Assembly (NCBI GenBank): GCA_000238975.1 | Contig: CP002295.1 | Location: 868,001-932,000, forward strand | Direction of reading: 5' to 3' | Source of the DNA: Serratia symbiotica str. 'Cinara cedri' | GTDB lineage: Bacteria; Pseudomonadota; Gammaproteobacteria; Enterobacterales; Enterobacteriaceae | DNA: 64,000 bases | Part shown: positions 1 through 14,125 of the stretch, in pieces | Position numbering within the stretch: the stretch's first letter is position 1 | How the letters are laid out: every line of letters starts with the position of its first letter | The notes under the pieces: generated by a model | Database searches by the model: none | Seen by the model: only the letters and a program-made list of their open reading frames with translations | What the model was told of the DNA's origin: nothing | Position numbers and translations under genes: made by a program

Positions 1-701
1 CAATAACTTCAGTATGATAGTCATTGATGGTTAAATTATGCTTTTTAACTGTACGATACTCTCTCAAATGGGCACAAATTTATCTAACGATGGCAAGAAG
101 TCTATTGTGAATATTTTTATTTAATCTATTGTTATTAAACTATCATATTTTGATATTTTTTTATTTTTTTCATTTGAGATTAATTTGTATATTATGTAAC
201 TTTTACAAAAGTTTTGTTTTGTTGGTTTATTTTTAATAATGTTAATAATTTATTGCTGACTAATCTTTATCTTTTACTAAAATTTTTTATTGCTAAATAA
301 AAATCTCTGCTTATAAAAAATTATTTTTATAATTATAAATAAGTATTTTAAATATGTATGCTATTCTTTTTTATTAATTTTTACTATTATATAAAATAAC
401 TGTATTATAATATTATGAATTAAAGAATGATTATTAATTAACTTGACTTTAAGTCACCAGACATTAATCTAGTATCTATGTACAAGTTATTGGTTAATCA
501 TCTATCAGAGATATATGTATAATTATATAACCCTTAAGTATATAATGTATAATGCATGCATATTAGTTACGTAAAATAAGGCAACTCATTGAAATATTTA
601 TACTTATTTAAATACTTATAACTTAAGAATATAGTTAAATATTATTTTTAATAGAAACATAAAATAGATATATATCATATTATTCCTCATATAATATATT
701 A
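1..701. other. AT-rich spacer at left edge
   Basis: No supportable gene. The left-most 70 or so bases are less AT-rich than the rest. On the minus strand they hold an open frame of about 23 codons running off the left edge, with an in-frame stop just upstream near position 85. I do not recognise the peptide, so it could be the start of a gene, a relic or chance. From about 120 onward the DNA is almost pure A/T with no hairpin or repeat worth naming. Confidence 0.5.
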
Positions 702-1382
702 TTATGTAGAAATTCGTGGTGATTGTAACATTGCTTTATAAGCAAGAGTTACTTTAGATAAATAGCGTTGTGCTTGCGAGGATGGGTGATTTTTTTGAAT
801 GTGATTATAAAAATCAGCTGGACTCATTTGATTAATACGATTAACTGCAACTCTTTTATCTAAAGAGAATATGCGTAGCATAGCATCAGCGCCATTCACA
901 TAAGCTACAATAGTAGCATAACGTAAAATTTGTGGGTTATTAATCCCAGCAAGCTGTTGGCTTTGAAGAATATTAATATAGGCTACCCCAAGATCAATAT
1001 TAACTACCGGATTTTTTAAATCATGCAAACTGGGTTTCCCGCTAAGACCTTTAAGACGATATACATCACGTCCAGCAGTAGAGGACTTTAACTGCATTAA
1101 TCCTACGGCATTTGAGCTACTGACTACATTCGGATTAAATCCAGATTCTACTTGAATAATTGCTTTTATTAGTATTTTGTCAACACCATATTGATTAGCA
1201 GCTCGCTCAATCATAGTATTATAAGGTATTCTTATTTCTGTCCATTGCACTGGATATTGTTTATGGACTTTTATCATCTTGTTATTTGAAATCACATTTA
1301 TGGTTGATGGATCTTTAGCGCACCCTGATAACAGCAGTATTACTATCAGTAAATATATTTTTATTTTCACAGAATCCATCAT
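702..1382 (-). CDS. emtA: Endo-type membrane-bound lytic murein transglycosylase A
   Basis: Lytic transglycosylase (also called mltE) that cleaves peptidoglycan glycan strands internally, releasing 1,6-anhydro-muropeptides; anchored in the outer membrane as a lipoprotein. The 226-residue product has a hydrophobic leader ending in the lipobox LLSGC, with lipidated Cys21. A goose-lysozyme-like SLT domain follows (about 55-220). The catalytic Glu is E79 in the motif IIQVESGFNP, followed by SNAVGLMQLKSSTAGRDVY, which is typical of EmtA. E. coli EmtA is 203 residues, so this copy is slightly longer, mainly between the lipobox and the catalytic domain. Two adjacent ATG codons are possible starts, preceded by a weak GAGA. 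It stands alone, with kilobases of spacer on the upstream side. Identity is confident; retention implies that a peptidoglycan wall and outer-membrane lipoprotein sorting persist. Confidence 0.93.
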   Translation of the reverse strand: MMDSVKIKIYLLIVILLLSGCAKDPSTINVISNNKMIKVHKQYPVQWTEIRIPYNTMIERAANQYGVDKILIKAIIQVESGFNPNVVSSSNAVGLMQLKSSTAGRDVYRLKGLSGKPSLHDLKNPVVNIDLGVAYINILQSQQLAGINNPQILRYATIVAYVNGADAMLRIFSLDKRVAVNRINQMSPADFYNHIQKNHPSSQAQRYLSKVTLAYKAMLQSPRIST

Positions 1383-4300
1383 GCTCTCAATACAGTCGAT
1401 ATCAATTTAAATTTAAATAATATGAATACTAAAATTAACTTTTTAGTGTAATTGGCATTACATGCGTATAATAATAGATTATTTATTTATTAATATTTTT
1501 ATATACCTTTAATACCTCTGTATAATGAGATATATTATTATTGTGAAATTACATATCCATGTAATCTAACTTTCTTATATATACATATGTTCATGCACAC
1601 CAAAAGTGTGTCTTATTTTTATACTTATCATAATAAAATATATTTTGACTGTAAATTTAAATGATTAATAAATAAGCATAAGTATTAGAGGTATTAGCTA
1701 GTTTAATAAATAAGATCCTTAGTATCGTTCCTAAGTATCGTTCCTAAGATTTATTAAATATACTAAATGTATATATAACAATTTTAAAGTACATTTAATA
1801 ACTAGCTCGTATTATTTAGGTTAGTACAAGCATTTGCTATTCTTGATCTCTAATCTTTAATTGCCATTCAGCTAGTGGACTTAATTGTAAACTGTATACT
1901 ATAAATAGAGGTTAGATACAACTATGGTCTAATTTAGTGGCTGTATATAGACCAAAGACTATAATTTTGATATCAGCAATAGGGATTATTTGTTTCTTAT
2001 ATAGAGCATGACTATGTAGTTATAAATGAGTTACTTTAGATTAGTCTAGCAGACCTAAAGAGCTTCTTATCATTCGAGTTCTTAGTTATCTAGATATTGA
2101 TAATAGATTATAATTATTTTATCATATAAGCATACTTTCATAAAAGCTAAATTTAGATGGTTTGACATATGCTTGTAAGATGTTCGTGTATACTAATTTA
2201 TGATTGATGGATGTAACCAATATTTGACTCTTTAAATTTTATCATATTTCTTTACTATAATCAAATATTATTATTTATCTGTTAAACACGAGGATAATTA
2301 GGTATGTAATATCTTTTTTTATTGTATGCTGTGCATCACTTACTTAAGTATATAAAAAATTAACAGATTTATGTATAATAAAAGTAGGTTAAATTAGTAC
2401 AGTAATAGATGTATTACAATTACTAATTAATTAAGTTAAACTAGAATTGGTACCAATATGTAAAAGGTTATATGATTAGTTGATATTCATATATCAGCGC
2501 TGAAATAAATCATGTAAAATAATAACGTATTTATAATGGTAGCAGTGCCTAAATTTATTTAATAAAAATAAAAATTTTTTATAATAAATTTATAGTTGAT
2601 GTTATTACTAATACATAATAAGTAGTTGTACTTATTATGATTTTATATTATGCTATACGTAATATCGCTATAGATAATATTATATATGTACAGCATAAGA
2701 AATTACTTTAACAGGTAATCAAGTCACTTGACTGATACTAAAATCAGTTATCAATATATTATATTTTATCTTAAAAAGTTTGTTAATATTATGATAGACA
2801 AAATTTTTTTATTTTTATTAAAGTAAGGCATTTAACACTAAAGTTATAGCATAGTAAATACTACTAGCCATAGTTGTTTAGTGTAAAAAACTTATACAAT
2901 TAATATATAATATTAATATAAAATGCATAATATAGGCAGGCTGTGATAATACCAAAGCATTTCACTTGATCACGAAAATTAATAAATTTTATTAATTTAA
3001 TAAAATAGTGCTCCTGGTGCACTATCATTAAATAAACATTAAACTACTAATTAATTCTTTACTATTACGACAGTTGCTAAATTTATAGTAATTTAATCTA
3101 TCATATATAACTAAAGATAAATTATTCTATATCATACTAGAATGATTCCGCCCTTATGGAATATTACTAAAAATAATAATACTTAGTACTAATATTTATA
3201 GTTAGTAGTCTCCACTGACTAGGTCATCTGGTTATAGTTAGTTATAATATTTATTAAAATTATACTTAAGATTATTATCAAATATTTTATACTAACATAA
3301 ATATTAATTAAGAATAAAACCAGTAATTTAATAAATATTAATTTTCCTCTCAAATTAAAATACTATTACTAATTTTATAAAATATTAACTTTTCTACAGA
3401 TAAAATATCTAATACATAACTTCAGGTTGCATTGATAGGTATTAGTATGGGTAAGGTTTTTATAATGTGAGTATTAAGAATATATTTTTTGCTATGCATA
3501 GATAAAGAATATAATTTAAAGTAACATCACGTTATATTAAAACTGTATCCGTATGAGCACTTAGGATCAGTTATGTTAAAATACTAAGTATATTCGTACA
3601 GAAAATAATATAATTTTTAATTCTTGGTGATATTAATTCTGAAGACTTATTTTTATTATGTTGTAACATACAGTACAACTTTTAAATTACTTACCAATGA
3701 ATTCAATATATATACCGGGGAGAAAATAAAACATCTAAAATTTAATAAGATGATGAATATGCTTTATTGATAGGTTGAAGTTCTTTGTTCAGGGAATAAA
3801 AATAATAATTATTATATACTATTGTCATATATATCATCTGAATTTATATATAGTAATATAATAAATTCTTATTTTTAATAAGAAGTATACTTAGGGTGAG
3901 CTTATATGGTTCATTAGATTAATTAGTGATCTAGTTATCCACACCTTATAGCAGACATTAGCATTATAGTGAATATATCCCTTCTATACATTAGAAAGCT
4001 CATACTACAGTCATAATAACTATCGCGCATTTAATTTAAAATCAAAGTAGTGATTAGGCTTGATCAGTTTTACTTATAACGATTATTGGGCAGTAGTTAA
4101 TAGATAGTAAATAAATATTTTATTAAATATTTAAAATATATATTAGAATTTACTATATTGTAAAGCCTATATTGTTATAAATATTTAGCATGTTAATAAA
4201 CAATCTTATCAGTATATATTTATATATACATATTTTTATTAAGTTTTCCTACGTTAAGCTAAATTCATGTAAAACAACTAATTAGATAAAAACATTAAAA

Positions 4301-5070
4301 GATTATAAACCTCAACGATCACATTCTTGAGTATTAGGGTATTGTTATTTTGCAATTAAGATAAAATTAATTAGTAAGAAGTATTCTTATAATTCTTAAG
4401 ATGCTAAAAAATATTCGGAATATATTTATTCCTGTACAAAGATAATTATGTTATATGATTAACTATGTGCTGAAATTTAAAAATGCTGTTATAATACATA
4501 GTGATATAATAAAAGATATTTCATGAACTAATAATAAGTAGATAACTGTTATAGTGGTTATACGTATAACAAGCTAAATCTATACAAGTTGCTACGCATT
4601 AGTTATAAGGCAGATAATTAATGCTCTAGATTTATGGTTATAGTAATTCTTATAATTATATTATTTTATACAATTAGAGCTTAATCATTTAGTACTATTT
4701 AGGTTAATCAAGTTTAAAATAGAGTGTAAAATTATAATACAACTACTATATATTTATTTATAGTAACCTACCGATAGTAAAATTATACTAAGTATCCTGG
4801 TTAATTGTTCACTATTTTAGTGTTTGTATAAAAATGATGCCTAACTCACTATTATTAATTTTTTATTTTAACTTATAATTATTTTATATTTTGATTTATA
4901 GTGCTACTATGTAATATAAATAGTTCAATATTCATGTAATAAAAATATTATTATCTATAGTTTTTAACAAGTTAAAATATTAATACAATTATTCAAAATT
5001 TTTATTCCTTTTAAGGCGATGAAAATAATATCATCTTAAATTTATATCTACTTAATTGGTATTGATTATT
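1383..5070. other. 3.7 kb gene-free AT-rich spacer
   Basis: No open frame or RNA gene can be supported on either strand. The segment from about 1800 to 2100 is less AT-rich than its surroundings and full of stops, as expected of a decayed gene, but I could not identify an ancestor. It also holds a short tandem repeat near 1.72 kb, a 7-bp hairpin at 3005-3025 (ATAGTGC/GCACTAT) and otherwise featureless A/T sequence. Confidence 0.6.
1718..1748. repeat. 13-bp tandem duplication inside a short inverted repeat
   Basis: CTTAGTATCGTTC at 1718-1730 is followed directly by CTAAGTATCGTTC (one mismatch) and then CTAAG, giving about 2.4 copies of a 13-bp unit. The block is flanked by the 9-bp inverted repeat TTTAATAAA (1702-1710) and TTTATTAAA (1750-1758). 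It looks like a replication-slippage product in non-coding DNA. Confidence 0.8.
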
Positions 5071-6459
<1,389 letters not shown>

Positions 6460-6469
6460 CTAGGATTTA

Positions 6470-7096
6470 TTAACAATCAGCTATGATATTTTGTGCTTGT
6501 TTAAGAAGGTGATGACGAGAAAACATTAGCTGTAAACGGCTACCACCAACTTGTTGCCATAATACTGCAGCGCGTATGCCAGCAAGTAGGGTAGCACGTA
6601 CCTTATACTGCACTTGATAATTCTGTAAGATTGTTGCCGAGCCAGTAACTGGAATACGTGGTCCGAGCGGACTAATTACATCAACATACATGCTAGCCAG
6701 GGCGCTAATAATAGTTTCTGACTCTAAATCAAAATGAGCCAACTGGCGATCAAGCTGACCAAGGCGATCGCTAAGAGTTCGCATTGCTTGTTTATTTGCA
6801 TGAAGCTTGCGTTCTAAAATCATAAGACTAAGGGTATAACGAATAAGCTCAGCACCTGCGCCTTTATTACTAGCGTTAAGTATACCCAATAAAGTCTCAA
6901 GGCCAACTTTAAGTTTTAGTGCCGCACCACCAAAGACCGCTAATGTAGACGGGGAATACATTTTTAACAGGCTGCTTAATGAAGTATGAAACGCCTCATG
7001 ATCACATTGACCTTGGTGCGCTAATTGCTGAACTAGCCGTGCTGACTGACTAATTCCAGCTATCGCCAATGTAATGTCATAGTAGTTTTTAGCCAC
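6470..7096 (-). CDS. hflD: HflD, lysogenization regulator homologue
   Basis: Small, mostly helical protein at the cytoplasmic face of the inner membrane. In E. coli it was found through its effect on phage lambda CII and lysogenization frequency; its housekeeping role is not clear. The 208 residues align from end to end with the roughly 213-residue E. coli protein. The N-terminus [13 protein letters not shown], the core [20 protein letters not shown], the segment [12 protein letters not shown] and the C-terminal [10 protein letters not shown] are all recognisable. The start is GTG (7094-7096) with a good AGGAG five nt upstream. It sits between mnmA and purB as in enterics, and 22 nt before purB. 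Keeping it in a strongly eroded genome may mean only that the operon structure has been retained, or that it has an undescribed housekeeping role. Confidence 0.94.
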   Translation of the reverse strand: MAKNYYDITLAIAGISQSARLVQQLAHQGQCDHEAFHTSLSSLLKMYSPSTLAVFGGAALKLKVGLETLLGILNASNKGAGAELIRYTLSLMILERKLHANKQAMRTLSDRLGQLDRQLAHFDLESETIISALASMYVDVISPLGPRIPVTGSATILQNYQVQYKVRATLLAGIRAAVLWQQVGGSRLQLMFSRHHLLKQAQNIIADC

Positions 7097-7507
7097 GGCT
7101 ACTCCTGTAAAGCTGTTAATCGTACATGGCTCGTTATATTATATAAAATGATATGTACTAAAAACCATGAAAAAGAATATTAAATATTAATCACCCTATA
7201 AGAACAACAACCAGTATTATAAATAATGGCGTAAAATTAGATCTACAGCAATTTGCTGTTACTACTAAGCCACTTTTGCTGCTACAATAAGCTAATATAC
7301 ATCCTTAAGTAGCTTAAAATAATATATTCTAATAAATAGATACAGACATTATACATATATTCTCGCAATAAATTTTTCTTATACCAACTGTACTAAAGCT
7401 CCAAGAGATTATCTTTTGTAGAATAATTAAATATTTTAAATCAAGGGATTAATCAAGGCATTGATGTACTAAACAATTTGCAGTAAGATTAGCTTAAATA
7501 GATTATT
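7097..7507. other. 411-bp spacer splitting the mnmA-hflD-purB operon
   Basis: In E. coli mnmA and hflD are close neighbours; here they are 411 bp apart with no open frame. The sequence is AT-rich with no clear terminator or promoter that I can defend. Whether one transcript still crosses it is unknown. The strong ribosome binding site of hflD lies at the right end. Confidence 0.5.
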
Positions 7508-8608
7508 TTACATTATACATTTCTCAATAACACCACCTCCAATACATATATCTCCTTGATAGAATACGGCAGATTGACCTGGAGTTACAGCAGATATTGC
7601 TTTTTCGAATCTTACAGCGATACGTTGATTATCTAATGGGGTGATATGGCAGGAGATATCGGGCTGACGATAACGGGTTTTTACTATACAGCAAAATGGA
7701 TTATGGCGTTTTATGCGATCAACCCAATGCAATTTTTGCGCAATTAGCCCAATAGACATTAAACGCGGATGATTATGTCTCTGCGCAACAATTAGAACAT
7801 TATTATCTATGTCTTTTTCCACTACATACCATGGCCCCTCTTCACCTCCCTTTATACCACCAATACCTAGTCCCTTACGTTGACCTATTGTATGATACAT
7901 GAGTCCTTGGTGTTTGCCTACTATATGACCATTTACGCTAACAATTAAACCTGGGTTATTTGGTAGATAACGCCCTAAAAAATCGCGAAATTTACGTTTA
8001 CCAATAAAACATATCCCAGTAGAGTCTTTTTTATTTGCAGTGATTAGCTGCAATTGTTCCGCAATACGGCGTACTTGTGTTTTTTTTAACTCGCCGAGTG
8101 GAAATAAGCTTCGTGCTATTTGCTCATGACTTAAAGTATATAAGAAGTAACTTTGATCCTTACTACCGTCAATACCACGAAGTAAATAGCTTTTTCCGTT
8201 AATGTCTTGGCGTCGTACATAATGGCCAGTGGCAATAAAATCAGCGCCTAGAGCTTCGGTGGCAAATTCTAAGAATACTTTAAATTTAATCTCTTTATTA
8301 CATAATACATCTGGGTTAGGCGTTTTGCCTATTTGGTATTCCTTGAGGAATAATTCAAATACGTTATCCCAGTACTCAGCGGCAAAATTAACTGTATGTA
8401 ACTTTATACCTAGCTTATTACATACTGCTTGCGCATCGGCTAAGTCTGTCACCGCTGAACAGTGTTCTTCGTTATCGTCTTCTTCCCAATTTTTCATAAA
8501 TAGTCCAATTGCTTGATACCCTTGCTGTTGCAACAAATAGGCTGCAACGGAAGAATCAACACCACCTGAAATACCAATGATAACTTTTTTCTGGTTGCTG
8601 TCCAACAT
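7508..8608 (-). CDS. mnmA: tRNA-uridine 2-sulfurtransferase MnmA
   Basis: Also called TrmU. It adds sulfur at position 2 of the wobble uridine in tRNA-Lys, -Glu and -Gln using persulfide sulfur relayed by the Tus proteins and ATP. The 366 residues are close to E. coli length (368). The N-terminal PP-loop ATP pyrophosphatase motif SGGVDS is at residues 14-19. The two catalytic cysteines are present: C103 in [12 protein letters not shown] and C200 in TGICFIG. The tRNA-binding and beta-barrel domains run to the end ([12 protein letters not shown]). ATG start, weak ribosome binding site. First gene of the mnmA-hflD-purB operon. The upstream neighbours found in E. coli (nudJ, rluE) are absent. Wobble thiolation is among the last tRNA modifications lost in symbionts, so retention is expected. 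Confidence 0.97.
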   Translation of the reverse strand: MLDSNQKKVIIGISGGVDSSVAAYLLQQQGYQAIGLFMKNWEEDDNEEHCSAVTDLADAQAVCNKLGIKLHTVNFAAEYWDNVFELFLKEYQIGKTPNPDVLCNKEIKFKVFLEFATEALGADFIATGHYVRRQDINGKSYLLRGIDGSKDQSYFLYTLSHEQIARSLFPLGELKKTQVRRIAEQLQLITANKKDSTGICFIGKRKFRDFLGRYLPNNPGLIVSVNGHIVGKHQGLMYHTIGQRKGLGIGGIKGGEEGPWYVVEKDIDNNVLIVAQRHNHPRLMSIGLIAQKLHWVDRIKRHNPFCCIVKTRYRQPDISCHITPLDNQRIAVRFEKAISAVTPGQSAVFYQGDICIGGGVIEKCIM

Positions 8609-11600
8609 AGAGAACTTATACCGATTAATAAAAAGAAGAGTTGCATTTTAACACATATAACATGCCATCGCACATCCTGACAATCAATTGGAATCAGTAT
8701 AGTCACATTTAGCAATAACAGTGAGTAGTCTAGATTCCATAATTCTGATATGTTTTTCATATAATCTTATTTATAGCAAAGATATCGCCGCAAATAAAAT
8801 CATATAAATGTATATCTTACCAAGTAGCTTTATGTTTAAAATAACTCATCTTATCTAGTTTTCACGCCTAGTGGTAGTAGGTAGATTACCATGATATTTA
8901 ACATTAATTACCACTGTATATGATAATCTTTAGTCTATATTTTTCTTGATATTAGTAAGTAATATAGATTAAACATTTTATAGTATAATTAATACTATTG
9001 TTTATTTATAATAAAAGACTAGCATTTTTAGTGTTTTACTTGATGTGTTGGTATTTATTTTAAAGCCTGATTAATTGATTATGAGCTAGTTATTTTATGA
9101 CATATGATGATATTTAGTTAGATTAATACTTGTCTTTGTTATAGTAATTACATTGCGCATTAACCTACGTGATAAATACTAGATATAATCTCTTAAAATT
9201 ATAATTTAAGTTATTATTTTATGTAAATTAATATAAATTAACCTTAATATTAAATAAGATACTATTTATAATAACACTAAAAATATGTTCATACTTAATT
9301 AAGCGCTATGCTTTATTGTTCTTTATATAGTTTTCTTTAGCTATAAAATATTGCATTATTAGTAGTGTAAGCGCCTGATGACATATGTCGAAAGAGTTTA
9401 TTTTTAGCTAATTAGTGCGATATTTTGTGTTATAGATACCAAAAGTAATGTTTCTAAAATTTAGATTTGGCTATATTAAGTTATAATCGAATATTACTAC
9501 TTAGTAATAACATTAAACAAAACTAATTAGTATATATTAAAATTTTTGATTAACCATGCCTGCGGATTCAAAAGAGGCGTGATACTTATGATTATAGTTA
9601 TTATAAAAATATACTTGATTTTATTGATATATATTATATATAGTTATTTTTTAAATTAAATCCAATAGATTATTACGCTATAAATTTTATACAATCTTGA
9701 ATTGTATAAAATATTATATAATCATTACATTATTTTGTTACTAACATAATATTAATTATACAAAGTAATCTATTTGTATTATAAAATATTAATCAATCAA
9801 TAATTTTGAAGATACTTAACAAAAAAATACATATTAAATTATTCAGTTAGATTAAAATAGTAATGAGTAATATTACTAATTAGTATATTAACTATCATGA
9901 TGATATTTTATTAGATAAAATAAATTATAAAAATATTACTAAATTAAATTTTATCTTATAGACAGTAAGTGCATTATATATTATTATTAGGTTATAAGGA
10001 CTAAATAATAATATAGGTTATAATAGTGTATTTTGTATTTATTGCTCATACTATTTCTCCTTGTGATAGTATATTTATTATAATCTTACTTAAATCAAAA
10101 ATTTCAATTTATGATTTTAATCGACATATGCATAATAATATTTCATTATATCTCTTTTATTATTAAGGTTGTAAAAATCATAATAGATATTATTAACATT
10201 ATTTAGTTATATTTGTTTGTATGATTGTTAAAATATAATATCAAGTATAAAAATTTATATTAGTCAAGTTAAAATTATGTTTTATATATGCATGACTAAA
10301 TAGTATTATTATAAGTTAATAACAACTAAGATATATAAATAATATCTATATTTTTAACATTATAAATGTTATATATGTATTATTTTTCTAAAAGAAAAAT
10401 ATTAAGCTACGCAATAATTCTGTGATAAGTATAGTTTAATATTTTACATTTTTAGATTTATCTATTGAGATATTACATCAATTATAATCAAAGATGGATA
10501 ATATGGTATAGAATATTGTTAAGTGTTTAGTTTTTAGTTAAACAGGAATAGAGTGGATGCGGTTTGAGTGAATATCTAAATATTCATGTACCTAAGATAA
10601 GCGCATTATTGGGCAACCAACCTTATAGTTAATGACTTTAGGTGAATAATAGATTTATATATTATTAAATAAGATTGGCATAAAGACACTTATGTAGTAG
10701 ATGTTTCATGAAGATTAGATCTTATAATTAATTATATTTTCTTTACTATCTAATTTTCTTTACAAACTAAATAAAAGTATTTAGTAAAGAATTTGTAATA
10801 ATATTACATATTATTACATTTAATAATATTTAGCATATTTCAGTTTTTTGATCTAGAGAAGTATATTAAAATAAAATATCAATTTTAGTTATACTAACTA
10901 AACTTTAATAATAAAAATTTTTTAATTTTTATATTGATTTTATATTTTAAAAATAATTACTCAGTAGTTATACTGACATAATAATTGATATTTATCATAT
11001 TATTTAATTAATACTTAAGTCTTCTATCAGAACTGCGGTATATTATAAATTATAATATTGCTGATTATAATCTAATTATTAATAAGGTTATATGTTTATA
11101 ATAATTATTGTATTATATGTTAAAAACTATTACAAATATCAGATTCAATTACTACATATAACTCTAAATATATTATAACGTAAATATTAGAATATTGAAT
11201 AGCAATATTTTATTTTCTGGCTTAAACTAGATAATGTGAAATACAAACTCATGCATATATAATATATTTCGCTAATCAAGAACTATGGATATATTTAGCA
11301 CAATAAAATTGTGCTATACTAATTGATTATTTGCTAATTATTTCTTGGGTATAGTAAAAATTACTATCGCTAAGGACAATTGAAGAGACTTTTTTCTAAA
11401 AAAAGATATTTAGCAAACGAAAACAATAGCATATTGATTATTATCTTCAGTAATTTGAAGAGGTCAAAAATACGCATTCCATTGCAATATAGATAATTAA
11501 ATGATCAAATAGTACAAGTAGTTATACTGTATCTTACTAAGAGGTAATAATACTGATGCATACTTTAAAAAGTTTAATAATAACGAACAATGATAGACTG

Positions 11601-14125
11601 CTACTATATACAATAGGTAAATATAACATAGGTAATACAGAGATCAATCAATCGTGATGTATGATGTTAATAGACATATATAAACTAATTATTAGTTATA
11701 AAATAATTATAATAAGTAATAAGGTGATTGATTATAATTGTATTTTAGATTTTAAAATATAGCATACATATACAGCTATCTTGTAGTCTACTAATAAAAC
11801 AAGCTTACGTAGAATGCTTTTAACACCAATAAGTAGCAAATAAATGATAAATAAATTTATTCGGTATACCGTATTAAGAATAATAGAGATCTAATGCGCA
11901 TTACTCACTTGGATTACTAGCTCTATCAATAAAATTACTATTCTAAATTTAGTTAATATACTGTCTTATGTTTTATTTTACTTTAATTATTTTCAGTTTG
12001 TTTTAAACACAAATTTTCAAGTAAAATATATGATTATGATCTAAATGATCTCCATCATAGACATAGTCTCTTACAGCAACATTAAGATAAATGCTAAATA
12101 CATTGTATCACCCTAAGTTGTATGGCATCACAAACAAGTAAGTTAGGTATTTTGGGTTAAGTTTAGTATGGTATAACAACCAATATTTAGTATAATGCTA
12201 ATATTTTATTCTTATTTATTTTGTAGCAACAAAACTAATATATTTTATTTATATCGTTACTATTAATCTTGAATGCAGCTAAACTACTATAGTTAAAATA
12301 TTAAATTTAATTCACTTACTTTTGTAATATAGAAGTTATTTAAGACAAATTAAAGCCAAGCCTAGCTGACTGGAATGATAAATAAGTTAACGCGAAATTA
12401 GTGGTAGTAGTTTACTATTAAAATAGTACCTCAAAAAAATTCAAGACGTATTATAATCAAAAATAAACACCTTTGCATATTTCATTAGTTTTTACATATT
12501 TAATTAGTTAATATATATTATATTTATCTTCACATGCTACTAAATAGTATAATATTTATTATAGTATATATCTATAAGGCTGAGAGGTAATATTTTATAA
12601 CAAGAATTATTCTACCCTTGTTAGACATGATAACAAAAGATAGTAAAATCATTACTGTGTATAGTCGCGTTACAAGGGTTGGTGAGATATGATAGATGTG
12701 ATTAGCTAGTATATAAAGGATATTATATTCTTTATAAAAATGACTGAGGGTCATTACATATAATAAATAACTAAAACGTATATAATAAATCTTAGACGTG
12801 AGGAATATCCAATTCAAAAGAACCTTATGAAATGAATATTAATCACACTTCAAGAAAAACATAGTGACTCTAAATATGGTTAATTACTATATTAAACATG
12901 ATTAATAATATAAAATAAAATTAAAAGATAATTCAGCGTAGCATTGGGGACATAACTATCTATTTAAATACTTTTTATATATTGGAAAATTAGTTAACTA
13001 TATTCAGTGTTGCTAATTATCAAGGTCAACCAGCAATACAATGAATTACTTAAGTGCATTTAATTTTCAGGTCTTTATTATAGTAATATACGATTATGTT
13101 TAGGCACTAAACTAGTAAAAAATATTCAGCCAATGTTAGTATGGATAACTACGTTGCTATATCGCATTAATGATTATATTTATATAATACGTGACTAACT
13201 TTAGAATCGTCTTAATCTAGAATTAAGATAATATGCGGTAAGGATATATATTATCTTAAAAATAATTACTATTTAGGTATTAAGTAGTAACAATATATAT
13301 TCAGTGTTAACTAGTATCAATTTTTCTAAAATTAGTGCAACTTATTACACATAAAGATATAATATAGATATACATAAAATAGTACTATATAATAGCATTT
13401 AAATCTAACATGTTGAAGAATCTTCAATACTAAGTAATTAATCACCCAAAACTTTAATATATCAAACAGAATTATATATGTAAAAAAATACTAAGATATG
13501 CACAAATTGTGTCACTTAATTTAGTAGTATAAAAGCGTTACGTTAATATAATTAGTTTGCTAAATTTTAATTATCTTTATACCTGTTAGTCAAGTACCAT
13601 GAAGGTTATTATATGATTTTCTAAAGAATTATTAGTATCCTAAATTTTATTAAAATGACATAATATGTATTATATCTAATTTAATATGTCTTAAAGAGCC
13701 ATATAACTCACTTCTTATGCTTAAGATAGTCAGATAATGTTGTTAGTATTTAGTTAACATAATATTGTAGCCATGCACTAGTTAGTAATTTTTATAGTTA
13801 GTAATATTTTTGACTAAATTTGTATCTGGAATTTTATTCCTACCACCTGTACTTTGCTTGCTTTAAAGTACAGTGCTAACAAGCACTCATAAAATGCTTC
13901 TTTGATTTAACTATTATATATAACTATATATATACTACATATAACTGTTATTTATATAATTTGAACTAAAATTATACCTAATATTTACATATATTTATAT
14001 ATTTATATTGTATTAATAGTGCGCAATTCTTTAAACTATGATAAGTACCCGTATGTGATAAATATCTGCACTTTTAGGATATTATAGTGAGTATTTTGTT
14101 ATCATTTATGAGGAATAAATATTTT
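8609..14125. other. 5.5 kb gene-free AT-rich spacer
   Basis: No supportable gene on either strand; the longest frames (about 80 codons, near 8.5-8.8 and 12.6-12.8 kb) are low-complexity or shadows of mnmA. Visible structure is limited to hairpins. TAGCACAAT/ATTGTGCTA is at 11296-11316 (9 bp, loop AAA), CATGCCT/AGGCGTG is near 9555-9582, and a 9-bp hairpin lies at 13847-13873. Patches that are less AT-rich (about 8.85, 10.55, 12.1 kb) are probably remains of genes that I cannot name. Confidence 0.6.
13847..13873. repeat. 9-bp hairpin upstream of htpX
   Basis: CTGTACTTT (13847-13855) and AAAGTACAG (13865-13873) form a perfect 9-bp stem. A smaller hairpin, GTGCT-AACA-AGCAC, follows within a few bases. 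It lies about 250 bp before htpX. There is no run of T directly after it, so it is not a clear terminator; it may be the end of a vanished upstream gene. Confidence 0.45.

Noticed and set aside
1-85. Minus-strand open frame of about 23 codons running off the left edge
   Set aside because: Less A/T-rich than its surroundings but too short to identify, with an in-frame stop just upstream and no convincing start or ribosome binding site.
3935-3943. Perfect DnaA-box sequence TTATCCACA
   Set aside because: A single copy (with only a near match around 15.68 kb) is about what chance predicts in 64 kb of A/T-rich DNA, with no box cluster, dnaA or dnaN nearby.
8620-8760. Possible nudJ relic upstream of mnmA (minus strand)
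   Set aside because: nudJ is the expected neighbour and a few residues (IDCQ...VRW) faintly resemble its C-terminus, but the similarity is too weak to distinguish from chance.
12572-12817. 81-codon minus-strand open frame
   Set aside because: Composition is rich in Ile, Tyr and Leu as expected from translated A/T-rich DNA; no motif, no ribosome binding site and no family resemblance.
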